Source: Gammaproteobacteria bacterium
GTDB lineage: Bacteria; Pseudomonadota; Gammaproteobacteria; SG8-11
Assembly: GCA_016200445.1 (NCBI GenBank)
Contig: JACQEQ010000257.1
Span: forward strand, 1 to 19,089
Direction: 5' to 3'
Length of the DNA: 19,089 nt
The notes under the pieces were generated by a model that saw only the letters and a list, made by a program, of their open reading frames with translations, was not told the origin of the DNA and searched no databases. Shown here one piece after another: positions 7,274 through 14,480 of this stretch (positions are counted from its first letter, which is position 1; every line of letters starts with the position of its first letter). The position numbers were made by a program, and so were the translations under genes.

Positions 7274-8389
7274 TTAATTACACTCCACGTACTCAACCAC
7301 TTCCAAGCCGAAACCCGCGATGCCGTGAAAACGTTTGGGGGCCGACAACACCCGCATTTTCTGCACGCCGAGATCGGCAAGGATTTGCGCGCCGATTCCA
7401 TAGGCGCGGAAATGCACGTCGCGCTCGTGCGGCGGAAACGTCAGTCCGGAATCCGCAAGGTGGTAATTGTACATGCGTTTGACCACGTCTTTCGCATCAT
7501 GCGGCGTCGCCAGGATCACGATCACGCCGGTGCCTTCATCGGCAATGCGGCGCATCGCATGACTCAGCGGCCAAGGTGAATCGGAACGCTCCAGGTGCAA
7601 GGCATCGCCCAAGAAATCGCTCATATGCACGCGCACCAGCGTGGGCTGGCCCGGCACGATGTCGCCGCGCACCAACGCGTAATGCAATAACCCGTCGAGA
7701 TTGTCCTGGTAAGCAAGCAAATGAAAATCGCCGAAGTCGTTGCGTACTTCGCACACCGATACGCGTTCGATGGTTTTCTCATTACTCAAACGATAGTGAA
7801 TCAGATCGGCAATCGTGCCGATTTTCAATCCATGCGCATCGGCCATTTTTTCCAGATCGGGACGGCGCGCCATGCTGCCGTCTTCGTTCAAAATTTCGAC
7901 GATCACCGACGCCGCTTCGAACCCAGCGAGGCGGGCGAGGTCGCACCCCGCTTCGGTGTGTCCGGCGCGGGTCAACACGCCACCCGGCTGCGCCATGATC
8001 GGGAAGATATGGCCCGGCTGAACGATGTCGGTCGGTTTGGCATCGGATGCCACCGCCGCTTGCACCGTCACGGCACGATCCGCCGCCGAAATCCCGGTGG
8101 TCACGCCGCGTGCCGCTTCGATCGACACGGTAAAATTGGTCGCGTGCTTGTCGTTGGTGTCGCTGACCATCAATGGCAAACGTAATTGTTCACACCGGGC
8201 ACGGGTGAGGGTCAAGCAAATCAACCCCCGTCCGTAACGCGCCATAAAATTGATATCTTCGGCACGCACCGCACTGGCCGCCATCAGCAAATCGCCTTCG
8301 TTTTCACGATCTTCATCGTCCATGACGATGACCATCTTGCCTAACCGTAGATCGGCGAGAATTTCTTCGATGGTGTTTAAAGGACGCAT
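7274..8389 (-). CDS. ribB: 3,4-dihydroxy-2-butanone 4-phosphate synthase with degenerate GTP cyclohydrolase II domain (RibBX-type)
   Basis: A 371-aa two-domain protein. The N-terminal ~200 residues are an intact DHBP synthase, which converts ribulose 5-phosphate to the 4-carbon riboflavin precursor: the DDEDRENEGD acidic loop at 24-33 and the HTEAGCDLARLAG block at 144-156 are perfect. The C-terminal domain has the GTP cyclohydrolase II fold (VRVHMSDFLGDA near 252-263, RAYGIGAQILADLGV near 328-342). However, the three zinc-ligand cysteines of the GSLRCDCGEQL motif are absent (the stretch reads ALHLERSDSP), and the QEGRGIGL motif is replaced by DEGTGVIV. GTP cyclohydrolase activity is therefore not expected, matching the described RibBX group, and a separate ribA must exist elsewhere. 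It lies between riboflavin synthase and ribH, as usual. Confidence 0.92.
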   Translation of the reverse strand: MRPLNTIEEILADLRLGKMVIVMDDEDRENEGDLLMAASAVRAEDINFMARYGRGLICLTLTRARCEQLRLPLMVSDTNDKHATNFTVSIEAARGVTTGISAADRAVTVQAAVASDAKPTDIVQPGHIFPIMAQPGGVLTRAGHTEAGCDLARLAGFEAASVIVEILNEDGSMARRPDLEKMADAHGLKIGTIADLIHYRLSNEKTIERVSVCEVRNDFGDFHLLAYQDNLDGLLHYALVRGDIVPGQPTLVRVHMSDFLGDALHLERSDSPWPLSHAMRRIADEGTGVIVILATPHDAKDVVKRMYNYHLADSGLTFPPHERDVHFRAYGIGAQILADLGVQKMRVLSAPKRFHGIAGFGLEVVEYVECN

Positions 8390-8431
8390 GGGTGTAAGTG
8401 AACCTTATGTCAGTAAATTCAAAAAGTAGAA

Positions 8432-8461
8432 ACTCTTCCCCTTTGCAGGGGGAAAGAACTC
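8432..8461. repeat. Intergenic C-rich/G-rich hairpin between riboflavin synthase and ribB
   Basis: TTCCCC (8436-8441) pairs with GGGGAA (8449-8454) around the loop TTTGCAG. The flanks (ACTC before, GAACTC after) match the hairpin at 10295-10325, so these two are probably copies of one repeat. No riboswitch-like conserved elements are seen in the 101-bp gap. Confidence 0.5.
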
Positions 8462-8490
8462 TCCATTGTTTAGTGCGCAACACAATTTAA

Positions 8491-9081
8491 CTACCGCTCC
8501 AGCAACCGCTCCAGATAACGGGCGATCAAATCCACTTCGATATTCACACGCGTACCGGCCACATTGTCGCCCAAGGTGGTTTGTTGCAATGTGTGGGGCA
8601 CAAGGTTGACAGTAAATCTCACGCCGCTCACTTCATTTACAGTCAGACTCACGCCGTTGACGCAAACCGAACATTTCACGGCGATATACTTGGCCAAGTC
8701 CTTGGGCACTTCGACGCTGACGCGCAGACTCTGGCCTTCGTTGCGCTGCTCCACGATGCAGCCGACGCCGTCGACATGCCCGCTGACCAGGTGTCCGCCC
8801 AGACGGGTGGTCGGCAACAAGGCGGTTTCCAGATTCACCCGGCTGCCGATATGCAGTTCGCCGAGCGTCGTACGCGCCAGGGTTTCACCCGACACGTCGC
8901 ACCAAAAACCGTCGCCGGTAAAAACTGTCGCGGTCAGGCACACACCGCTCACGGCGATGCTGTCGCCGACGTGCGCATCCGACAAATCCAGCACGCCGGT
9001 GGCAATGCGCAGGCGCTGCTCCGCGCCGCGCGGTTCGACGGCGGCAAGCGTACCGACAGCTTGGATAATTCCTGTGAACAT
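8491..9081 (-). CDS. ribE: Riboflavin synthase (alpha subunit)
   Basis: A 196-aa enzyme that dismutates two molecules of 6,7-dimethyl-8-ribityllumazine into riboflavin and the pyrimidine precursor (the gene is also called ribC). It starts with the hallmark MFTGIIQ and contains two lumazine-binding repeats: the first has GDSIAVSGVCLTAT and the second has CSVCVNGVSLTVNEV, each preceded by a VNLE-type strand, with GGHLVSGHVDG between them. The start at 9081 is fixed by the MFTGI motif. A REP-like palindrome lies in the 69-bp gap to ribD. The C-terminus (ARYLERLL) is complete. Confidence 0.95.
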   Translation of the reverse strand: MFTGIIQAVGTLAAVEPRGAEQRLRIATGVLDLSDAHVGDSIAVSGVCLTATVFTGDGFWCDVSGETLARTTLGELHIGSRVNLETALLPTTRLGGHLVSGHVDGVGCIVEQRNEGQSLRVSVEVPKDLAKYIAVKCSVCVNGVSLTVNEVSGVRFTVNLVPHTLQQTTLGDNVAGTRVNIEVDLIARYLERLLER

Positions 9082-9121
9082 ATTTTGCCTGTCCAGTGTG
9101 AGCCACGCTATTTGGAACTTC

Positions 9122-9181
9122 GGGAGCGCGGCCATCCTGGCCGCTTTCTTCTATTCTGGCGGGCTGGAAGTCCGCGTTCCC
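9122..9181. repeat. REP-like paired hairpin overlapping the 3' end of ribD
   Basis: Hairpin 1 is GCGGCC (9128-9133) with GGCCGC (9139-9144). Hairpin 2 is GCGGGC (9159-9164) with GTCCGC (9170-9175, one wobble). The outer sequences 9122-9131 and 9172-9181 can also pair over 10 bp with one wobble. This is the form of a paired REP element. The right part lies inside the ribD coding region and includes its stop codon. Confidence 0.65.
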
Positions 9182-10260
9182 AGCTTCGCAATAATCCGCA
9201 CATCCTCGCCGACCATGCGCACATCCGTGAGTTCCAACGATACCGCGTCCGCCAACGCCGAAAAACTAGGCAATTGGAATAGACCGCGCGCCGTATCGCC
9301 TAATAATTTGGGCGCGACGTACAAAATTAATTCATCGACCAAGCCCGCCTGCAGCAACGCGCCGCTGAGTGCGGCACCCGCTTCGACCCAAACTTCATTG
9401 CACTGTTCCTGCGCCAGGCGCGCAAGCATCACATCGAGTTGCAGCTCCGGCAGCGTCACCACCTGCACGTTGCTGCGTTGTAATGCAGCAGCCTTTTGCG
9501 AATCGTTCGCCGTCGTGAAAATCAGGGTTCTCCCCGGCTGCACCAGCAATTTAGCGGTGGGCGCCATGCGCAACTGCCGATCCAATACCACGCGCAACGG
9601 TTGCCGCACCGGCTTCTGACCCGTATCGATGCGAACTGTCAAGCTCGGGTCATCCGCCAACACCGTACCGATACCGGTGACGATGGCCGAGCTGCGCGCG
9701 CGCCAGCGCTGCACATCCAAACGCGCCGCGTCACCGGTAATCCACTGACTCCGGCCGTTGGCCAAGGCGGTTTTTCCGTCCAGACTCAGCGCCGATTTGC
9801 AACGCACCCACGGCCGCCCGCTGCGCATACGCTGCACGAAACCGGGATTGAGTGCCAGAGCTTGGCTTTCTAACAGTCCGCTTTCGACTTCAATCCCGGC
9901 GTCCCGCAACTGTTGCAGGCCTTTACCACCCACCTTGGGATTCGGATCGGTCATCGCCGCAACCACACGCACCACTCCGGCGGCGATCAATGCATCCGTA
10001 CACGGCGGCGTTTTGCCGTGATGACAACACGGCTCCAGCGTCACGTACGCGGTCGCGCCGCGTGCCTGCGTACCCGCGTTCTGCAACGCATGAATTTCCG
10101 CATGCGGCCCGCCCGCGACGGCATGCCAGCCGCTACCGGCCACCACACCATCTTTCACCAGCACGCACCCGACTCGCGGGTTGGGGTCGGTGCTATACAA
10201 CCCGCGCTGCGCGAGTTGTAGGGCGTGGGACATGTGGGTGTAGTCGTCGGGAGTGAACAC
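9151..10260 (-). CDS. ribD: Bifunctional diaminohydroxyphosphoribosylaminopyrimidine deaminase / 5-amino-6-(5-phosphoribosylamino)uracil reductase
   Basis: A 369-aa enzyme for the second and third riboflavin steps. The N-terminal cytidine-deaminase-like domain has the zinc site His53-Ala-Glu55 and PCC at 77-79 (Cys78), with the second cysteine Cys87 in TPPCTDA. The C-terminal reductase domain begins near residue 145 (RPWVRCKSALSLDGKTAL) and has the NADPH-region VTGIGTVLADDP. The start at 10260 gives MFTPDDYTHM, matching family N-termini. The last nine or so codons and the stop lie in a REP-like repeat, so the C-terminal end (TSSPPE) is probably repeat-encoded. nrdR lies upstream, separated by a 109-bp gap with a hairpin. 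Confidence 0.95.
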   Translation of the reverse strand: MFTPDDYTHMSHALQLAQRGLYSTDPNPRVGCVLVKDGVVAGSGWHAVAGGPHAEIHALQNAGTQARGATAYVTLEPCCHHGKTPPCTDALIAAGVVRVVAAMTDPNPKVGGKGLQQLRDAGIEVESGLLESQALALNPGFVQRMRSGRPWVRCKSALSLDGKTALANGRSQWITGDAARLDVQRWRARSSAIVTGIGTVLADDPSLTVRIDTGQKPVRQPLRVVLDRQLRMAPTAKLLVQPGRTLIFTTANDSQKAAALQRSNVQVVTLPELQLDVMLARLAQEQCNEVWVEAGAALSGALLQAGLVDELILYVAPKLLGDTARGLFQLPSFSALADAVSLELTDVRMVGEDVRIIAKLGTRTSSPPE

Positions 10261-10296
10261 AGAATCGTCATCTCAAAAATTGTGCTGGCTTTTTAC

Positions 10297-10320
10297 TCCT
10301 TCCCCCTGGAGGGGGAAGGA
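10297..10320. repeat. Perfect 10-bp hairpin between nrdR and ribD
   Basis: TCCTTCCCCC (10297-10306) and GGGGGAAGGA (10311-10320) are perfect reverse complements with the tetraloop TGGA. The flanking ACTC and GAACTC match the hairpin at 8432-8461. No T-run follows on the minus strand. Confidence 0.6.
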
Positions 10321-10369
10321 ACTCTTTGTTTCGACCTATCAATTTTCAAACGAACTGCGATTTCCATCC

Positions 10370-10891
10370 TCACTTCGGCTTCTTGCGCGGCTCGCCCTCC
10401 GGCAGCAACGCCAACTGTTTTTCTTTCAACTCTTGCGACGGCTCTTGTTCCAAGCGGTCGATTTCTTCGCGAAATGCATTCACGTCCTGAAAACTGCGGT
10501 ACACCGACGCGAAGCGCACGTAGGCGACTTGATCGAGCTGGCGCAATTCATCCATCACCAGATCGCCCAGCACGCGCGATGCGATTTCGCGTTCGCCCAT
10601 TTCCAGCAGGCGCCGCTTGATGTGACTGAGCGCGGCGTCCACGGACTCGGTGTTGACAGGCCGTTTTTCCAGCGCCACTTGCATGCTGGAACGCAGCTTG
10701 TCTTCGTCGAACGGTTCGCGGCGGTTGTCGTTTTTGATCACGCGCGGCATCACCAGCTCGGCGGATTCAAACGTGGTGAAACGCTCGGCGCAACTCTGGC
10801 ATTCGCGCCGCCGCCGCACCATATAGCCTTCGTTCGCCAAACGCGAATCGATGACCTTGGTATCTTCAACTCCGCAGAAGGGACAGCGCAT
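10370..10891 (-). CDS. nrdR: Transcriptional repressor NrdR
   Basis: A 173-aa nucleotide-sensing repressor of ribonucleotide reductase genes. The N-terminal zinc ribbon has Cys3, Cys6, Cys31 and Cys34 (MRCPFCG, then CQSC), including the family motif DSRLANEGYMVRRRREC. The ATP-cone domain covers about residues 49-139 and includes VIKNDNRREPFDEDKL. The C-terminal tail past residue 150 is charged and ends in Lys/Pro, slightly longer than in E. coli. nrdR before ribD is the standard proteobacterial order. No NrdR box pair was noticed in this window, as expected because its targets lie elsewhere. Confidence 0.96.
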   Translation of the reverse strand: MRCPFCGVEDTKVIDSRLANEGYMVRRRRECQSCAERFTTFESAELVMPRVIKNDNRREPFDEDKLRSSMQVALEKRPVNTESVDAALSHIKRRLLEMGEREIASRVLGDLVMDELRQLDQVAYVRFASVYRSFQDVNAFREEIDRLEQEPSQELKEKQLALLPEGEPRKKPK

Positions 10892-10901
10892 AAATTACGT
10901 A

Positions 10902-10946
10902 GGCTGGGTTAGCCGCCGTCGCGGCGTAACCCGGCACGCTCCAGCC
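10902..10946. repeat. REP-like hairpin between glyA and nrdR
   Basis: GGGTTA (10906-10911) pairs with TAACCC (10927-10932), with an inner GCCGC/GCGGC pair (10912-10916, 10921-10925) and a possible outer GGCTGG/CCAGCC pair (10902-10907, 10941-10946). The GGGTTAGCC...GCGTAACCC form is a common intergenic repeat type in proteobacteria. It nearly fills the 58-bp gap. Confidence 0.6.
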
Positions 10947-10949
10947 AGA

Positions 10950-12203
10950 TTATTGGTATACCGGAAACTTCTTGCATATCGCCAACACCTGGCCCTTCAC
11001 GCGTTCGATGGTCTTGGTATCGGCGACGTTGTCGAAGATATCGCAAACCCATTCGGCGAGTTCTTTGACTTCCGCTTCTTTAAAACCGCGCGTGGTCACG
11101 GCGGGCGTGCCGATGCGAATACCGCTGGTTACGAACGGCGATTGCGGATCGTTCGGCACCGCGTTTTTGTTCACGGTGATGTTGGCCGAGCCTAACGCGG
11201 CGTCGGCATCTTTGCCGGTGATTTTCTTGTCGATCAAGTCGACCAGGAACAAATGATTGTCGGTGCCGCCCGATACGATTTTATAACCGCGCTTTTGTAT
11301 TGCCTTGGCCATCGCACGTGCGTTGGTCACGACTTGCTGTTGATACGCCTTGAACTCCGGTTGCAGCGCTTCCTGAAACGCCACCGCTTTAGCGGCGATC
11401 ACGTGCATTAACGGCCCGCCCTGCGTGCCGGGAAACACCATGGAATTCAGCTTCTTTTCGACATCGGGGTTGCCGTTGGCCAAGATCAAGCCACCGCGCG
11501 GACCGCGCAAAGTTTTATGCGTGGTGGTGGTGGTGACGTCGGCGATCAGCACCGGGCTCGGATAACACCCGGCGGCCACCAGCCCCGCAACGTGCGCCAT
11601 GTCGACAAATAAATAGGCGTTGATTTTGTCGGCAATCTCGCGGAAGCGTTGCCAGTCCACCACGCGTGAATACGCGGAGAACCCGGCGACGATCATCTTG
11701 GGTTTGTGCTCCAACGCAAGCGTTTCGACTTGGCCGTAGTCGATCTCGCCGGTGGCGACATTCAAACCATATTGCACCGCGTTAAAAATTTTGCCGGAGA
11801 AATTCACCTTGGCGCCATGCGTGAGGTGGCCGCCATGCGCCAAGCTCATGCCCAAAATCGTATCGCCCGGTTGCAGCAGCGCCAAGTACACCGCCGCGTT
11901 CGCCTGCGAACCGGAATGCGGCTGCACATTCGCATACGGCGCGGCGAATAATTTCTTGGCGCGCTCAATCGCCAGCGTCTCGACCACGTCGACAAACTCG
12001 CAACCGCCGTAGTAACGCTTGCCGGGATAACCTTCGGCGTATTTATTGGTGAGCAGCGTGCCCTGCGCCTGCAACACGCGCGGGCTGGCGTAATTCTCCG
12101 ATGCGATCAGTTCGATGTGTTCTTCCTGGCGGCGCGCTTCGCCCTGAATCGCGCGCCACAAGGCATCGTCAAAACCGGCTATGGCCATGCTTCTGTTAAA
12201 CAT
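10950..12203 (-). CDS. glyA: Serine hydroxymethyltransferase
   Basis: A 417-aa PLP-dependent enzyme that interconverts serine plus tetrahydrofolate with glycine plus 5,10-methylene-tetrahydrofolate. The PLP lysine is Lys230 in TTTTHKTLRGPRGG, and the folate/substrate regions HIELIASENYAS, NKYAEGYPGKRYYGG and FVDMAHVAGLVAAG are intact. The start at 12203 (MFNRSM) is chosen because GAGG lies 9 nt upstream and gives the standard length; an earlier ATG adds 14 codons with a poor sequence. It heads the leftward housekeeping run and diverges from the Smr-domain gene. It supplies one-carbon units; nrdR and the rib genes follow. Confidence 0.97.
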   Translation of the reverse strand: MFNRSMAIAGFDDALWRAIQGEARRQEEHIELIASENYASPRVLQAQGTLLTNKYAEGYPGKRYYGGCEFVDVVETLAIERAKKLFAAPYANVQPHSGSQANAAVYLALLQPGDTILGMSLAHGGHLTHGAKVNFSGKIFNAVQYGLNVATGEIDYGQVETLALEHKPKMIVAGFSAYSRVVDWQRFREIADKINAYLFVDMAHVAGLVAAGCYPSPVLIADVTTTTTHKTLRGPRGGLILANGNPDVEKKLNSMVFPGTQGGPLMHVIAAKAVAFQEALQPEFKAYQQQVVTNARAMAKAIQKRGYKIVSGGTDNHLFLVDLIDKKITGKDADAALGSANITVNKNAVPNDPQSPFVTSGIRIGTPAVTTRGFKEAEVKELAEWVCDIFDNVADTKTIERVKGQVLAICKKFPVYQ

Positions 12204-12245
12204 TGGTTTCCTCAGTGAAAGCGGACGCGGTGCGCGTGGGCGCAC

Positions 12246-12318
12246 ATTCTAGCAAGACACCGGTTGGGATTCGAGCGGCATCAATCGCGCGGACGGCGCA
12301 GCGCCGGGGCGATATGAT
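12246..12318. promoter_or_regulatory. Divergent promoter region between glyA and the Smr-domain gene
   Basis: On the minus strand TAGAAT (12246-12251) lies 17 bp from a weak TCGAAT (12269-12274), a possible glyA promoter. On the plus strand TATGAT (12313-12318) is a good -10 box for the Smr gene, but no clear -35 is seen. The ~140-bp gap holds no other recognisable site. Confidence 0.3.
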
Positions 12319-12345
12319 AGGCCATCGTCATCTTGCGCAACGCGT

Positions 12346-12903
12346 ATGAAACCACCCAAGAAGATCACCGACGCCGACGTGGATCTGTTTCGCAACGCCG
12401 TCGCGGATGTGAAACCGCTACCGCAAAAGAATCTACACGCGCCGGCCGCCGCGAAAAAGACACGCCGCCGTTCGAGCGAACCGGCAGCGCCGATCTACAC
12501 CCTGGAAATCGACGACGTCACCCCGCTGCAACCCGGCGAACTCCTGGAATTCGCCCGCAGCGGCATCGCGCCGCGCACCCTGGCGCAACTGCGGCGCGGC
12601 GACATCACCCCCACCGCGACGCTCGACCTGCACGGCTACCAAGCCAAACCCGCACAACTCGCCTTGCATGAATTTCTGCGCGGGTGCGCAGCGCAAGACA
12701 CGCGTTGCGTACGCATCATCCACGGCAAAGGCCGGGGTGCGCACGCTGCGGCGCCGGTATTAAAAAGTATCGTCAACCACTGGCTGCGCGAGCAGGCGCA
12801 GGTATTGGCATTTTGCTCCGCCCCACCCAACGACGGCGGTGCGGGCGCGGTGTATGTGATGCTCAAACGTTCCATTCGAGATACTGCGCGCACAAATGTC
12901 TAG
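12346..12903 (+). CDS. Smr-domain protein, SmrA-like
   Basis: A 185-aa protein with a C-terminal Smr (small MutS-related) domain, a fold found in endonucleases acting on DNA or on mRNA at collided ribosomes. The signature elements are LDLHG at residues 93-97, VRIIHGKGRG at 122-131 and the glycine-rich GGAGAVYVML at 164-173. The N-terminal ~90 residues are basic and Pro/Ala-rich, likely flexible. The HGKG form and the GGAGAVYV end resemble E. coli SmrA more than SmrB, but I cannot separate the two with certainty. It diverges from glyA and converges on the SEC-C gene, 23 bp away. Confidence 0.88.
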   Translation: MKPPKKITDADVDLFRNAVADVKPLPQKNLHAPAAAKKTRRRSSEPAAPIYTLEIDDVTPLQPGELLEFARSGIAPRTLAQLRRGDITPTATLDLHGYQAKPAQLALHEFLRGCAAQDTRCVRIIHGKGRGAHAAAPVLKSIVNHWLREQAQVLAFCSAPPNDGGAGAVYVMLKRSIRDTARTNV

Positions 12904-12926
12904 AAGTGACACTCCAAAGCAGTCTG

Positions 12927-13907
12927 TCACGCTGAATCCTGCAACAAACAACATTTCTTGTATTTCTTGCCGCTACCGCAGGGACAGGGGTCATTACGGC
13001 CGACCTTGGGTGCGGCACGAATGAAGGGCACGTCGCCCGAAAACGAATTTCCGCCACCCGCTTCGATGCCGTCCCACTCGTCTTCGTATTCATCCACGAG
13101 CGGCGCGTGAAGTTCGGTTTCCCAGCGTTGCCGGCGGAGTTCGATTTGCGCAGGACTGTAAAACGCCCAAGGATCTTGGAAGTGCTCCCATTCCGGTTTG
13201 TCCTGCATCGCCGCATACGCATCGCGCACGTCGCTGCTGGCGAACATCACACCCCAGCCTGATTGCCGCGCGGCCAGATCGTCGAGCAGCGCGCGATGCC
13301 GCTCGCGCGGGAATTCGAGCAGCAACATGCAAGCGCACAGTCGTGTATCCCAATCTTCTGGTTCGCCGGCGGCGATCTCCGCCGCCCAGTCGAGCGCGCT
13401 GTCAAGCATTGGCCCGCGCTGCGCGAACGCAACCACGCAGGCTATGGCCTGCGCGCGGATGAACCAGTCGAAAGTGCGATTCGTGCCGAGCGCGCGCAAC
13501 GCGGGCAGCACGTCGTCCGGCTTATTGCGAAACAACGCAGGCCAGAATGCATCGAGCCAGTCGTCTGGACCGGCACCATCCTCTTCCGCCAGACGCAGCA
13601 TGAAATCTGCCAATAACTGACCCGCACGCGCCCCCGGAATCAGCCCCAGGATCATGGCCGTGTGCAACAGCAGCCACCATTCGCCGCGCGTGGCCGCCTC
13701 GTCCCAATAGCGATCATCCTCGATCACTGCGCTCAAACACTGTGCCATCGCGTCGCCGTGGGCCGCGCACGCGTCGATGACGTTGCGCGGCACGCGGTCT
13801 TCGTCGCGAATCATTAATGCCAGCAATGCTTCAGGATCGAGCCCGGCCAGCTCAGCGCCGGAGTAAACCGGCGTAGGCGGCACGGCAGCGAGCGCGCGAT
13901 TACCCAA
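12927..13907 (-). CDS. DUF1186-like protein with C-terminal SEC-C zinc motif (probable 3' half of a split gene)
   Basis: A 326-aa reading frame. The C-terminus is a clear SEC-C metal-binding motif (VGRNDPCPCGSGKKYKKCC, Cys308, Cys310, Cys319 and Cys320), also found at the end of SecA. The central helical part (VPRNVIDACAAHGD..., WWLLLHTAMILGLI) resembles the DUF1186 group; I hold that assignment loosely. The listed start is a TTG with no ribosome binding site. Upstream codons stay open, in the same frame, right back to the TAA of the preceding pRiA4b ORF-3 gene. The 19 codons directly after that TAA, of which this TTG is the last, spell a typical end of that family (WLGDFDPEAFDL...). I infer the two were one protein and this half may not be well translated. 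Confidence 0.7.
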   Translation of the reverse strand: MGNRALAAVPPTPVYSGAELAGLDPEALLALMIRDEDRVPRNVIDACAAHGDAMAQCLSAVIEDDRYWDEAATRGEWWLLLHTAMILGLIPGARAGQLLADFMLRLAEEDGAGPDDWLDAFWPALFRNKPDDVLPALRALGTNRTFDWFIRAQAIACVVAFAQRGPMLDSALDWAAEIAAGEPEDWDTRLCACMLLLEFPRERHRALLDDLAARQSGWGVMFASSDVRDAYAAMQDKPEWEHFQDPWAFYSPAQIELRRQRWETELHAPLVDEYEDEWDGIEAGGGNSFSGDVPFIRAAPKVGRNDPCPCGSGKKYKKCCLLQDSA

Positions 13908-13961
13908 GCGTGTGTTAATAGTGTCGAGATCAAACGCCTCGGGATCGAAATCGCCGAGCCA

Positions 13962-14420
13962 TTAAAGTTGCTCCGCATGCTCCCCGCGGGTGGGATCACG
14001 TAGCACTTCGAGCAAATTTTTGTAGCCGTAAGTTCCGCCGCAGTCTTCGGGCGGGCAGGCGCGCGCGCCTGCGAGGCACACGGGGTAATGCACGCTGGGT
14101 TCCGGTTCAAGCACTTTTTCGATGTTGAGTTCGTGCTCCCAACTGTCCCCGAAGTCGTATTCGTAAATCAGCTTGTCACCCACGCCGGCGATGTCAGCCA
14201 GCCGAACTTTACGCTCGTCGACGGTGTTACCCAACGGATCGGGTTCCCCGTAGTTGTTACGGCCGGCACGGAATCCATGCAGGTGATCGTTCTCCCAGCC
14301 CATCACGATTTGCAGCACGTCGTGCAGCTGGTCGAGCCGGGTGTCACTCTTGACCTGAATGCGCCGCCAGACCGGCAGATCGAGATTCTGCAGCGTGACT
14401 TTGATCTGATAGATACTCAT
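13962..14420 (-). CDS. pRiA4b ORF-3 family protein (probable 5' half of a split gene)
   Basis: A 152-aa member of the plasmid pRiA4b ORF-3 / IS1096 TnpR-passenger family, of unknown function. The diagnostic blocks are IYQIKVTLQNLDLPVWRRIQV at the start, LHDVLQIVMGWENDHLHGF, YEYDFGDSWEHEL, and ACPPEDCGGTYGYKNLLEVL. The start at 14420 is supported by a strong GGAGG (complement of 14428-14432) seven nt upstream. The frame ends at EHAEQL followed by TAA, where relatives usually continue with a WLG-DFDPEAFDL ending. That ending is present in the same frame directly after the TAA. A single base change (for example GAA to TAA) explains the break. Confidence 0.85.
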   Translation of the reverse strand: MSIYQIKVTLQNLDLPVWRRIQVKSDTRLDQLHDVLQIVMGWENDHLHGFRAGRNNYGEPDPLGNTVDERKVRLADIAGVGDKLIYEYDFGDSWEHELNIEKVLEPEPSVHYPVCLAGARACPPEDCGGTYGYKNLLEVLRDPTRGEHAEQL

Positions 14421-14480
14421 GGCGCGGCCTCCGTTGCTCGCATGCATTTATCGTGATGGGTGAACACCGTAATTTTATTA

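Noticed and set aside
8390..8490. FMN riboswitch before ribB
   Set aside because: No conserved RFN-element blocks are visible; the gap holds only a C-rich/G-rich hairpin.
9128..9150. Rho-independent terminator on the + strand (GC hairpin followed by TTTCTT)
   Set aside because: No plus-strand gene ends here; the hairpin is better explained as half of a REP-like pair.
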